A DNA stretch of 64,000 nucleotides, from positions 232,845-296,844 of the forward strand of contig CAVSMU010000007.1 of NCBI GenBank assembly GCA_963729075.1, given 5' to 3'. Under the pieces are notes generated by a model. It saw nothing but the letters and a program-made list of their open reading frames with translations, made no database searches and had not been told where the DNA came from. This document shows positions 25,276 to 35,517 of the stretch, piece after piece. Each line of letters starts with the position of its first letter. Positions within the stretch are counted from its first letter, which is position 1. Made by a program: the position numbers and the translations under genes. The stretch comes from WHSW01 sp963729075. Its GTDB lineage: Bacteria > Actinomycetota > Thermoleophilia > Solirubrobacterales > 70-9.

Positions 25276-25713
25276 ATGAGGTGGGGACTCGGGATCGTGG
25301 CCGGAGGCCTGGGTGCGGCGGCTGCGCTCGCCATCGCCGCGGGCGCTTTCGCGAAGCCGGATGAGCCGAAGCCGCCGCCGAAGCCGAAGCTCGAGCTGCG
25401 GACCGCGAGCCAGCAGGAGGCGCTCGCGACGCGGTCGATCAAGGTCGCGGTGAGCTCCAAGCGCGGCAGACAGGTGCGCGGCGAGGCGACGCTGGTGGTC
25501 GACCTGTTCCCCCCTCACACGCTCAAGCTCGGCCCGGAGTCCAAGCAACTCAAGCGCGGTAAGGCGAAGCTCCGCTTTCCGCTCAGCGCCCGCAAGCGCG
25601 AGGTGCTCGAGTTCGCGTCCCAGGCCTGCGACCAGGCGACGTTGGCCGTCGAGGCCCGCGCCGCGGGACAGACGGGCACGCTCAACGTGACCCTGCCCCC
25701 GGAGGGCTGCTAG
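25276..25713 (+). CDS. Exported protein of unknown function
   Basis: This 145-aa protein starts with a signal peptide or anchor (WGLGIVAGGLGAAAALAIAA, residues 3-22), then a Pro/Lys linker (KPDEPKPPPKPK). A small beta-rich domain follows, with two lysine-rich strands (KVAVSSKRGRQVRG, KQLKRGKAKLRFPL), one mid Cys and a terminal Cys. It resembles short secreted Ig-like proteins common in this group. No function is assigned. Confidence 0.7.
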   Translation: MRWGLGIVAGGLGAAAALAIAAGAFAKPDEPKPPPKPKLELRTASQQEALATRSIKVAVSSKRGRQVRGEATLVVDLFPPHTLKLGPESKQLKRGKAKLRFPLSARKREVLEFASQACDQATLAVEARAAGQTGTLNVTLPPEGC

Positions 25714-25742
25714 CCGAGCCTCGTGCGGAACACTGCCGTTCA

Positions 25743-27182
25743 GTGAACTTCACCGAGGACGTCCTCGAGCGCTTTCCCGCGTCGGCGCCGGCTCTGCTCG
25801 CGATCTCGCGCGACGGCGGGCGGCGCGTCTGGCATTTCGGCGAGCTGATCGCGATGTCCGCCGGGCTCTCGGGGGCGTTCGCAGCCCGCGGCATCGCCCA
25901 CGGCGACGTCGTCATGACCCTCGTCGGCAACCGCCTGGAGTGGGTGCTGGCGATGCTCGCCTGCTGGCGGATGGGCGCGGTACCGCTGCCCTGCAACGCC
26001 CAGCTGCGCCGCAAGGACCTCGCGCTGCGCGCCGCGACCGCAGGCCCGGCACTCTGCGTCGGGGACGAGGACCTGCTCGGCGAACTGCCGGACGGGATCC
26101 CGTACATGACCCTGGCCGAGGTCGGCGCCGCCTTGGACGAGGATCGCCCACAGGAGCCGCCGGCCGCCGTCGCCGACCTCGGCCCCGGCGACCCGGCGCT
26201 GATCGTCTTCACGTCCGGGACGACGGGCGAGCCCCGCGCGGCCCTGCACTCCCAGCGCTATCTGCCCGGACAGCGCGCGCAGGCCGAGCACTGGCTCGGC
26301 GCCCGTCCCGGTGAGCTGGTCTGGTGCACGACCGCCACGGGCTGGTCGAAGTCGGCGCGCAACGTCTTCGTCGCGCCGTGGCTGTGCGGCGCGGCGGCGA
26401 TGATCGTCGACGGCCGCTTCGAGGCCGACGAGCGGCTGGAGCTCATCGAGCGCGAGGGCGTGGACGTGCTCTGCCAGGCACCGACCGAGTACCGGGCGCT
26501 GGCCAAGCGCACGGTACTGCGGGAGCTGCCGTCGCTGCGGCGGATGGTCTCCGCGGGCGAGGCGCTCAACCCGGAGGTCATCGAGGCGTGGCGCGAGGCG
26601 ACCGGGCTCGCGATCAGCGACGGCTACGGACAGACGGAGACGGGCCATCTGACCGGCAACCTCGCCGGCGATGAGGTTCGCCCGGGCTCGATGGGCCGGC
26701 CGCTGCCCGGGTTCGACCTGCGGATCGCCGACGACGAGCTCCAGGTCCGGGTCGCGACCTGCCCGACGTTCTTTGACCGCTACCTGGACGCAGACCCGTT
26801 CGACGGCGAGTGGTGGCCGACCGGCGACGTGGTCCGCGAGGACGCCGACGGCTACCTGTGGTACGAGGGCCGCAACGACGACCTGATCCTCTCGGCCGGA
26901 TACCGGATCGGCCCGTTCGAGGTCGAGTCGGCGCTGCTCACCCACCCCGCGGTCGCCGAGGCGGCCGCCGTCCCGGCGCCCGATGCCGAGCGGGGCGCGG
27001 TCGTGCGCGCGGTCGTCGTCCTGCGCGACCGTGGGCCGTCGCCGGAGCTGGTCCGCGAGCTGCAGGAGCACGTCAGGTCCGAGACCGCGCCCTACAAGTA
27101 CCCGCGGATCGTCGACTTCGCCGACCAGCTCCCGAGGACCGCGAGCGGGAAGATCAAGCGCGCCGAGCTCCGCCTCTCGTAA
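25743..27182 (+). CDS. AMP-dependent acyl-CoA synthetase
   Basis: This 479-aa ANL-superfamily ligase activates a carboxylate to acyl-AMP and then acyl-CoA. Motifs are the P-loop VFTSGTTGEPRAALHS, DGYGQTETG (A5), WWPTGDVVREDADGYLWYEGRNDDLILSAGYRIGPFEVE (A7-A8) and the catalytic Lys near the end (PRTASGKIKRAEL). The layout resembles medium-chain (ACSM-type) synthetases. The start is GTG 25743. An MFS gene 11 nt downstream may import the substrate. Confidence 0.88.
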   Translation: MNFTEDVLERFPASAPALLAISRDGGRRVWHFGELIAMSAGLSGAFAARGIAHGDVVMTLVGNRLEWVLAMLACWRMGAVPLPCNAQLRRKDLALRAATAGPALCVGDEDLLGELPDGIPYMTLAEVGAALDEDRPQEPPAAVADLGPGDPALIVFTSGTTGEPRAALHSQRYLPGQRAQAEHWLGARPGELVWCTTATGWSKSARNVFVAPWLCGAAAMIVDGRFEADERLELIEREGVDVLCQAPTEYRALAKRTVLRELPSLRRMVSAGEALNPEVIEAWREATGLAISDGYGQTETGHLTGNLAGDEVRPGSMGRPLPGFDLRIADDELQVRVATCPTFFDRYLDADPFDGEWWPTGDVVREDADGYLWYEGRNDDLILSAGYRIGPFEVESALLTHPAVAEAAAVPAPDAERGAVVRAVVVLRDRGPSPELVRELQEHVRSETAPYKYPRIVDFADQLPRTASGKIKRAELRLS

Positions 27183-27193
27183 CGTCAAGGGCG

Positions 27194-28507
27194 ATGCCGA
27201 CCCCGCGGTCGATCCAGCGGACCTACCTGACGCTGATGCTGGGCAACACGCTGGCGGCCTCGTTCATCTGGGGCATCAACACGATCTTCCTCCTCGACGC
27301 GGGGCTCTCGAACGCCGAGGCGTTCGCGGCCAACGCGTTCTTCACCGCGGGCATGGTGATCTTCGAGGTCCCGACCGGGGTGGTCGCCGACACGATCGGC
27401 CGCCGCGTCTCCTACCTGCTGGGCACGCTCACGCTGACCGCGTCAACCGCCCTGTACGTGCTCCTCTGGCAGATCGAGGCGCCGTTCTGGGAGTGGGCCG
27501 TCGCGTCGATGCTGCTCGGGCTCGGCTTCACCTTCTTCTCCGGCGCGGTCGAGGCGTGGCTGGTCGACGCGCTCGCGGCGACCGGCTTTACCGGCGACCT
27601 CGAGTCGGTCTTCGGGAAGGGACAGATCGTCTCGGGGATCGCGATGCTGACCGGGTCGGTCGCCGGCGGCCTGATCGCCCAGGCCACCAGCCTCGGCGTC
27701 CCGTTCGTGGTCCGGGCCGCTGTGCTTGCGGTGATGTTCGTTGTGGCGTTCCGGCTCATGCACGATGTCGGCTTCACCCCCAAGAAAGGCGGGCGGCCGG
27801 TCGCCGAGATGCGCGAGATCACCGCCGACTCGATCGAGTACGGCTGGCGGGTTCCGGCGGTCAAGTGGCTGATGTTGAGCTCGCTGTTCAGCGGCGGCGT
27901 CGGCTTTTACGCCTTCTACGCCCTGCAGCCTTACCTGCTGGAGCTCTACGGCGACCCGACCGCGTACTCGGTCGCCGGGTTGGTGGCGGCGATCGTCGCC
28001 GGGGCCCAGATCCTCGGCGGGATCGCGGCGCCGCGGATCCGCAGGTTGTTTCATCGCCGGACCTCGGCGCTGCTCGGGATGTCGGCCCTGGGCGTACTCG
28101 CCCTGACGCTGATCGGCCTGATCGAGGTGTTCGCGGCCGTGATCGCGCTGATCGTCGTCTGGGGGCTCCTGTTTGCGGCCGAGATGCCGATCCGCCAGGC
28201 CTACATCAACGGGATGATCCCGTCGAAGCAGCGCGCGACGATCCTCTCGTTCGACTCGCTGATGGCCTCCGCGGGCGGCGTCTGGGCCCAGCCCGTCCTC
28301 GGGCGCTCGGCGGACGTCTGGGGCTACGCGCCGTCGTATCTGCTCAGCGCCGGGATCGCGGCGTTCGCTGTCCCGTTCATCTGGCTCTCGCGGCGTGAGC
28401 GCAACCCGGCCGACACGTTGGTCGGTGCCCCCACTCCGGAGGCGGAGCCGGCGCCGGGCGCAGTCGAGGCGCGGCCGGCGATCGCGGGCGCGGCGACCGA
28501 CTGCTGA
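27194..28507 (+). CDS. MFS transporter
   Basis: This 437-aa protein has about 12 hydrophobic helices and the MFS loop motif GVVADTIGRRVSYLLG between helices 2 and 3. The N-terminal helix pair (LMLGNTLAASFIWGINTIFLLDAGLS) and EVPTGVVAD are typical of drug/metabolite efflux-type MFS proteins. The tail from residue 400 is hydrophilic and Pro/Ala-rich. It forms an operon with the acyl-CoA synthetase. The substrate is unknown. Confidence 0.88.
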   Translation: MPTPRSIQRTYLTLMLGNTLAASFIWGINTIFLLDAGLSNAEAFAANAFFTAGMVIFEVPTGVVADTIGRRVSYLLGTLTLTASTALYVLLWQIEAPFWEWAVASMLLGLGFTFFSGAVEAWLVDALAATGFTGDLESVFGKGQIVSGIAMLTGSVAGGLIAQATSLGVPFVVRAAVLAVMFVVAFRLMHDVGFTPKKGGRPVAEMREITADSIEYGWRVPAVKWLMLSSLFSGGVGFYAFYALQPYLLELYGDPTAYSVAGLVAAIVAGAQILGGIAAPRIRRLFHRRTSALLGMSALGVLALTLIGLIEVFAAVIALIVVWGLLFAAEMPIRQAYINGMIPSKQRATILSFDSLMASAGGVWAQPVLGRSADVWGYAPSYLLSAGIAAFAVPFIWLSRRERNPADTLVGAPTPEAEPAPGAVEARPAIAGAATDC

Positions 28508-28519
28508 CTCTCCGGCCGG

Positions 28520-30514
<1,995 letters not shown>

Positions 30515-30541
30515 CAGCCCTCCTCGCGTCGTCGAAACGTT

Positions 30542-30573
30542 GGGCCGCGGGCCAGACCGAAGGCCCGCGGCCC
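30542..30573. terminator. Strong intra-operon hairpin between actP and acs
   Basis: GGGCCGCGGGCC (30542-30553) pairs perfectly over 12 bp with 30562-30573 around an 8-nt loop. No U-run follows on the transcribed strand, so partial termination or RNA processing that sets the actP:acs ratio is more likely than full termination. Confidence 0.6.
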
Positions 30574-30580
30574 GATTCTC

Positions 30581-32242
30581 CTACGTCCGGCGGTGTTGGT
30601 GCTCCGTCATCGCGGCAACCGGCTCGCGGCGACGCGTCCGCGGCGGTGGCGTTGGCGCCTCCGCCGGCCGCTCGAGCGGCGCCTCGGCGCCGAGTCCGGT
30701 CTCCGCGCGCACGTGGAGCTCGTCGAACCCACGCTCGGCCTTCGTCTCGTCACGCGAGAGCAGGGATCCGATGATGCAGCCCAGGAACCCGAGCGGCACC
30801 GAGATGATCGCCGGCTGGGTGAGCTCGATCAGCGGGTCGGACGTTCGAACGTCGGGCCCGAGCAGCACCAGCCCGACCGAGCTGACCACTCCCAACAGCA
30901 CGCCGGTGACCGCGCCGGTGGTGTTGAACCGTCTCCAGGTCAACGCCAGCAACAGCGCCGGGAAGTTGGCGCTTGCGGCAACCGCGAACGCGAGCCCGAC
31001 CATGTAGGAGACGTTGAGGTCGGAGCCGCCGACGATCGCGATCGCGATCGCGATCGCGCCGATCGCAAACGCCGCGATCCGGGCGACGTGGACCTCCTCC
31101 TTCTCCGAGTCACGGCCCTTGCGGATCACGTTGGACCAGACGTCGTGAGCGACCGCTCCGGACGCCGAGATCACGAGCCCCGCGACCACCGCGAGGATGG
31201 TCGCGAAGGCGACCGCGGCGATGATCGCCAGGAACGCGTCGCCGCCGACCGACCCGGCTCCACCGCCGACGCTCTGCGCCAGCAGCGGGGCGGCGAGGTT
31301 CCCGGCCTCGTCGACCGCTCCGGTCGTGCCCGCCTCGCCGAGGAGCGCCCGTGAGCCGAAGCCCAGGAACGTCGTCATCACGTAGAAGGCGCCGATCAGG
31401 CCCACCGCCCAGACGACCGACGAGCGCGCCGCCTTGGCGTTCGGCACGGTGAAGAACCGCATCAGGATGTGCGGCAGCCCGGCGGTGCCGAGCAGCAACG
31501 CGATCCCGAGCGAGATCGTGTCGATCGGGTTGGTGAAGTTGAGGCCCGGGGCGAGATAGGCCCCGCCGTCGTCGGACTGCTCCGCCGCCCGGTCGAAGAT
31601 GTCGATCGGGTTCCAGCCGATCTTGCCCAGCACGAACAGCGACAGCACGATCGTCGCCGTCATCAGCAGCACCGCCTTGATGATCTGCACCCAGGTGGTC
31701 GCCAGCATGCCGCCGAAGATCACGTAGCAGAGCATGAACCCGCCCGTGATGAGCACAGCCAGACTGAAGTCGATCCCGACCAGGGCCTGGATCAACGCGC
31801 CGGCGCCGACCATCTGCGCGATCAGATAGAAGCCCGCGACGACCAGGGTCCCGAGCGCAGCGGCGACCCGGGCGGGGCGCTCGTTGAGCCGGAACGAGAG
31901 GACGTCGGCCATCGTGAACTTGCCCGAGTTGCGCATCCGCTCCGCCAGCAGGTAGAGCACGATCAGGAATGCGACCAGGAAGCCGACCGAGTACAGGAAT
32001 CCGTCGAAGCCGAACAGGAAGATCAGCCCGGCGATGCCCAGGAACGATGCCGCCGACATGTAGTCGCCGGCGATCGCGAACCCGTTCTGCACCCCGGTGA
32101 TCCCCCGTCCGGCGGCCCAGAACGTTGTCGCGTCCTTGGTCCGCTTCGAGGCCCAGTAGGTGATCCCGAGGGTGATCGCGACGACCACCGCGAAGATCGA
32201 GACCGCCTCGACATTGATCTCTGCGAGTGGGAGGAAGCTCAT
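30581..32242 (-). CDS. actP: Acetate permease ActP-like sodium/solute symporter
   Basis: This 553-aa member of the SSS family has about 13 hydrophobic helices: TYWASKRTKDATTFWAAGRGITGVQNGFAIAGDYMSAASFLGIAG (helices 1-2 with the Na-site region), DVLSFRLNERPARVAAALGTLVV and GIALLLGTAGLPHILMRFFTVPNAKAARSS are ActP signatures. It imports acetate or other short carboxylates with Na+. It overlaps the upstream DUF485 gene by one base (TGATG) and precedes acs, the classical yjcH-actP/acs grouping. Confidence 0.92.
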   Translation of the reverse strand: MSFLPLAEINVEAVSIFAVVVAITLGITYWASKRTKDATTFWAAGRGITGVQNGFAIAGDYMSAASFLGIAGLIFLFGFDGFLYSVGFLVAFLIVLYLLAERMRNSGKFTMADVLSFRLNERPARVAAALGTLVVAGFYLIAQMVGAGALIQALVGIDFSLAVLITGGFMLCYVIFGGMLATTWVQIIKAVLLMTATIVLSLFVLGKIGWNPIDIFDRAAEQSDDGGAYLAPGLNFTNPIDTISLGIALLLGTAGLPHILMRFFTVPNAKAARSSVVWAVGLIGAFYVMTTFLGFGSRALLGEAGTTGAVDEAGNLAAPLLAQSVGGGAGSVGGDAFLAIIAAVAFATILAVVAGLVISASGAVAHDVWSNVIRKGRDSEKEEVHVARIAAFAIGAIAIAIAIVGGSDLNVSYMVGLAFAVAASANFPALLLALTWRRFNTTGAVTGVLLGVVSSVGLVLLGPDVRTSDPLIELTQPAIISVPLGFLGCIIGSLLSRDETKAERGFDELHVRAETGLGAEAPLERPAEAPTPPPRTRRREPVAAMTEHQHRRT

Positions 32243-32670
32243 CAGTGCCTCACCTCCCGGCCGCCGTTACCGTGGCCATCGGTGCGAGCGCCATTGCCGC
32301 CGGCCGTCCTGGTCGACGACAGTTCCACCGCCCGCTCAGCAGCCCGCTTCGCGAGCGGGTCGAACATCCGGTTGGAGCGCCGCAGGTACAGCCAGCCCAG
32401 GAACCAGGTCATCACGAACTGGGTCAGCGCCAGCGCGTAGCCGACGGTGAAGCCGTCGATCAAGCGCTCGCCCATGAAGTCGGGGGCGTAGCCCGCGAGG
32501 GCGATGAAGCCGAAGTACCAGATGAATACGAACGCCAGCACCGGGATCACGAACGAGCGGCGCCTGTGCACCAGCTCCTTGAACTCAGGGGTGCGCGCAG
32601 CGGCGCCCCAGTCGATCTCGTGATGGTGCGCGGATCCCCCCACAGCCGCCCCCACAGCTGTGTCAGCCAT
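32242..32670 (-). CDS. DUF485 (YjcH-like) inner-membrane protein
   Basis: This 142-aa protein has two transmembrane helices (SFVIPVLAFVFIWYFGFIALAGYAP and GYALALTQFVMTWFLGWLYLRRS) preceded by the DUF485 start FKELVHRRRSF. Proteins of this family are encoded directly before actP-type symporters and are thought to be accessory subunits. Acidic/His N-terminal and Arg/Gly C-terminal tails are variable. The first gene of the acetate operon. Confidence 0.88.
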   Translation of the reverse strand: MADTAVGAAVGGSAHHHEIDWGAAARTPEFKELVHRRRSFVIPVLAFVFIWYFGFIALAGYAPDFMGERLIDGFTVGYALALTQFVMTWFLGWLYLRRSNRMFDPLAKRAAERAVELSSTRTAGGNGARTDGHGNGGREVRH

Positions 32671-32804
32671 CTCTGCTCCCTTGTCGGGGTTCTCACCCCG
32701 GGAGCCCCCCGGTCCTCCCGGAGTCCTCTCCCTCCCCCACTTCCCAACGGGCCGCGGGACAAACCAAAATCGCCGAAATCGCCGTTCCAGGTATCCATTC
32801 AGGC

Positions 32805-33983
32805 ATGACGGCGCTCGCGGCCCGCCTCACCCCCGCCCACATCGCGTTCGCTGGGATCTTCGTCGTGACCGGCCTCGGCCTGCTCTCGGTCGGCGCAACG
32901 CTGCCGGTGCTGCCGCGCTACGTCACCGGCCCGCTCGGCGGCGGCGACCTCGAGGTCGGGATCGTCACGGGCGCGTTTGCGATCACCGGGCTCGCCTGCC
33001 GCCCGCTGGCCGGGCACCTGGCCGACCGGCGCGGCCGGCGCCGCGTGGTCATCCTCGGCTCGCTGGCGACCGTGATCTCCGGGTTGCTGCTGTTCGTCCC
33101 GGCGGGGGTGCCCGGCCTGATCGTCTCGCGGCTGTTCCTGGGCGCCGGCGAGGGGGCGGTCTACACGGCCGGCGCGGCCTGGATCGTCGATCTGGCGCCG
33201 CCCGACCGCCGCGGCCGCATCATCGGCCTCTACGGGCTCGCGATCTGGGGCGGGCTGGCCCTCGGGCCGCCGATCGGTGAGCTGATCCTGCAGGCCGCGA
33301 GCTTCGAGGCGGTCTGGGCGTTCGCCACCGCGGCGCCGCTCGTCGGGGCCCTCGTGGCGATGCGGATCCCCGAGCGCTTCCGCCCCAGAACGGGCCTCGA
33401 CTACGAGCGCTCGCTGCTCGCCCACGAGGCGCTGCGCCCGGGCCTCGGGCTATCGCTCGCGATCGTCGGCTACGCCGCGATGGCCGCGTTCGTCGTCCTG
33501 CACCTCGACGAGCGCGCGGTGGGTCACGGTGCGGCGGTGTTCGCAGCGTTCGCCGCCACCGTGGTCGCGACGCGGGTCGTCGGCGGCTGGCTGCCCGACC
33601 GCTACGGCCCGATCCGGTGCGCCGTCGGCGCCGGTGCGGTCGAATGCGCCGGGCTCCTCACGATCGCCGCCTCCGACAGCCTCGGGGCGGCGCTGGTGGG
33701 CGCGATCGCGATGGGGGCCGGCTTCTCGCTGCTCTTCCCGTCGCTGGCGCTGCTCGTCATCAACCGGGTCCCGATCGAGCGCCGCGGCGTCGCCATGGGC
33801 ACGTTCACCGCGTTCTTCGACCTCGGCATGGGGCTCGGCGGCCCGCTGACCGGGGCCGCTGCCGCCGTCGGCGGCTACTCGGCGGCGTTCGTGCTCGCCG
33901 CGGCATGCGCGCTCGGGACCGTCACGGTCGCGCTCTCGCTCAGAAGAGCTTGGGCTGGGGTGCCGGCGACGGCCCCTCCGTAG
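32805..33983 (+). CDS. MFS transporter
   Basis: This 392-aa protein has 12 predicted helices. Motif A is GHLADRRGRRRVVILG between helices 2 and 3, and WIVDLAPPDRRGRIIGLYGLAIWGGLALGP is the helix 4-5 signature of sugar/drug efflux-type MFS. The last 44 nt overlap the 3' end of the convergent radical SAM gene, so both C-termini are encoded on opposite strands of the same DNA. The substrate is unknown. Confidence 0.87.
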   Translation: MTALAARLTPAHIAFAGIFVVTGLGLLSVGATLPVLPRYVTGPLGGGDLEVGIVTGAFAITGLACRPLAGHLADRRGRRRVVILGSLATVISGLLLFVPAGVPGLIVSRLFLGAGEGAVYTAGAAWIVDLAPPDRRGRIIGLYGLAIWGGLALGPPIGELILQAASFEAVWAFATAAPLVGALVAMRIPERFRPRTGLDYERSLLAHEALRPGLGLSLAIVGYAAMAAFVVLHLDERAVGHGAAVFAAFAATVVATRVVGGWLPDRYGPIRCAVGAGAVECAGLLTIAASDSLGAALVGAIAMGAGFSLLFPSLALLVINRVPIERRGVAMGTFTAFFDLGMGLGGPLTGAAAAVGGYSAAFVLAAACALGTVTVALSLRRAWAGVPATAPP

Positions 33984-34959
33984 CGGGCTCTGGCTCGGCC
34001 GCCGGGTTCACGCGCAGCCGGCGCGGCCGCGAGGGCCCGCGCGCGAGATCCGAGAGCCGCCGGGCCTCGTCCTTGGGCAGGTAGGCGCCGCGACGGTACA
34101 GCTCCTCGTAGCGAGGCACGAGGTCGGGCCGATACTGGCGCAGCCAGTCGAACCAGATCTCCTTGACCTCTCCGCGCAGGTGCAGGCCGATGCCGCTCAC
34201 GCTCTCGGCGCCCGCCTCACCCAGCAGCCCGAGCAGCTCCTCGACCTGCTCAGGGTCGTCGTTGACGCCGGGGATCAGCGGGGCCACCAGCACCCCGGTC
34301 GGGATCCCGCTGCGGACCAGCTCCGCCACCGCCTCGATCCGCTTGCGCGGATGGGGCGTGTGCGGCTCGGTCGCCCGCCACGCCTTCTCCTCGAGCGTCG
34401 GGATCGACAGGTTCGCGCTGAATTCGGTCCGTTCGACCAGCTCGCGGAACACGTCGAGATCGCGCAGCAGGAGCGGCGACTTGGTCAACACCGAGCACGG
34501 ATTGGAGAAATCACGCATCGCCTCCCAGACGCCGCGGGTGAGCCGATAGCGGCCCTCGACCCACTGGTACGGGTCCGTGTTGGTGCCGAGCGCGACGTGA
34601 TCGCGCTTCCACGACGGCCGCCGCAGCTCGGTGCGCAGCACCTCGGGCGCGTTGACCTTGACCACGATCTCGCGCTCGAAGTCCTCGCGGGCGTTCAGGT
34701 CGAGGTAGGTGTGAGTGGGGCGAGCGAAGCAGTAGACCTATAAGACGCACGCATGGGTGCACCCGCGGTACGGGTTGATGGTCCAGCGGAACGGCATGCG
34801 CGAGCGCTTCGGAACGTGATTGAGCGCCGAGCGCGCTTCCACTTCGTGAAAGCGAACGCCGAGCGCCTCCGGAGCGTCGAACGTGCGAACCACTGCGTCA
34901 CCCACCCCGGGCAGCGCACCCTGCGTGCAGGCTCCCTTCTCGAGGTTTTCCCAACGCAC
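33940..34959 (-). pseudogene. Rv2578c-family radical SAM protein, interrupted by in-frame TAG
   Basis: This is a spore-photoproduct-lyase-like radical SAM protein of the actinobacterial Rv2578c type. The N-terminus (RWENLEKGACTQGALPG) and MPFRWTINPYRGCTHAC lead to the [4Fe-4S] motif, which should read CTHACVYCFARPTHTYLDL. Instead 9 nt are inserted between V and YC, reading V-L-stop-V-YC with TAG at 34740-34738. Frame is kept on both sides (VKVNAPEVLR, GTNTDPYQWVEGRYRLT, then to the stop at 33940), so only this insertion separates the two halves. The start is GTG 34959 (GTG 34965 also possible), overlapped by a LexA box. The product may be lost, or readthrough would place three extra residues within the Cys motif. 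Confidence 0.85.
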
Positions 34960-34972
34960 GAACACATGTTCG
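34959..34972. promoter_or_regulatory. LexA (SOS) box at the radical SAM gene start
   Basis: CGAACACATGTTCG is a perfect palindrome of the actinobacterial CGAAC-N4-GTTCG type. Its core GAACACATGTTC is identical to the box upstream of lexA in this window. It ends at the start codon, so LexA binding would block transcription. Confidence 0.8.
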
Positions 34973-35006
34973 CAGATCGCGCGGACGAACCCCGGCGCTG
35001 CAGACT

Positions 35007-35035
35007 GATAGCTTGCGAATATATAGCTAGCTATC
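35007..35035. promoter_or_regulatory. AT-rich operator candidate for the 35056 MarR gene
   Basis: Within an otherwise GC-rich region lie a perfect 12-bp palindrome ATAGCTAGCTAT (35023-35034) and an overlapping GATAGC (35007-35012)/GCTATC (35030-35035) pair. This is the usual place and composition for a MarR autoregulatory site. Confidence 0.55.
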
Positions 35036-35041
35036 TATTGC

Positions 35042-35047
35042 TACACT
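35042..35047 (+). promoter_or_regulatory. -10 box TACACT before the marR-MFS operon
   Basis: TACACT ends 8 nt before the ATG at 35056, directly downstream of the palindromic operator. Confidence 0.55.
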
Positions 35048-35055
35048 CGCTCGCG

Positions 35056-35517
35056 ATGACCGCGACCGAGACCGACACGAGGACCGACTTCGACGCCGCC
35101 TGGGACGAGTTTCTCGGCGCCATGCGCCGCGCCCGCGGGCGGGCCCAGCAGGAGGCCGAGCGCGAGGGTCTCAGCATCGCCCAGTTCCAGCTGATCTATC
35201 CGTTCGCCGACCTCGACCGGGGCGAGGGCCTCTCGGTTGGCGCCCTGGCCGAGGCCGCGGGGGTCGCGCCGCCCACCGCGACGCGGACCCTCGACGGGCT
35301 CGAGCGCCAGGGGATCGTCGAGCGCCGGCCCTCGAGCGAGGACCGCCGCAGCGTCAGCGTGCGGCTGACCGGGCGCGGCCGGAAGCTCCTGAACCGGAAG
35401 CGGGCACTGGTCGAGAAGAAGCGCGACGCCACGTACGCTTCGCTGGCGCCCGAGGACCGCGAGCGCGCCCCCGCCGTCCTGCGCGCGCTGGCCGCCGCAA
35501 TCGCGGAGACGAGATGA
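35056..35517 (+). CDS. MarR-family transcriptional regulator
   Basis: This 153-aa winged-helix protein has the MarR core LSVGALAEAAGVAPPTATRTLDGLERQGIVERRPSSEDRRSVSVRLTGRGRKLL, including the DRRS wing. Helix 1 (FDAAWDEFLGAMRRARGRAQQEAE) and the C-terminal helices form the dimer. The stop overlaps the start of the MFS efflux gene (ATGA), the common MarR-pump layout, so it probably represses that pump through the palindrome upstream. Confidence 0.9.
   Translation: MTATETDTRTDFDAAWDEFLGAMRRARGRAQQEAEREGLSIAQFQLIYPFADLDRGEGLSVGALAEAAGVAPPTATRTLDGLERQGIVERRPSSEDRRSVSVRLTGRGRKLLNRKRALVEKKRDATYASLAPEDRERAPAVLRALAAAIAETR

Noticed and set aside
25723..25742. GAAC-N6-GTTC resembling a LexA box upstream of the acyl-CoA synthetase
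   Set aside because: The spacer is 6 nt rather than 4, so it does not fit the box seen at lexA and the radical SAM gene.
30845..30860. Perfect palindrome GACGTTCGAACGTC
   Set aside because: Lies well inside the actP coding sequence and explains no promoter; treated as chance.
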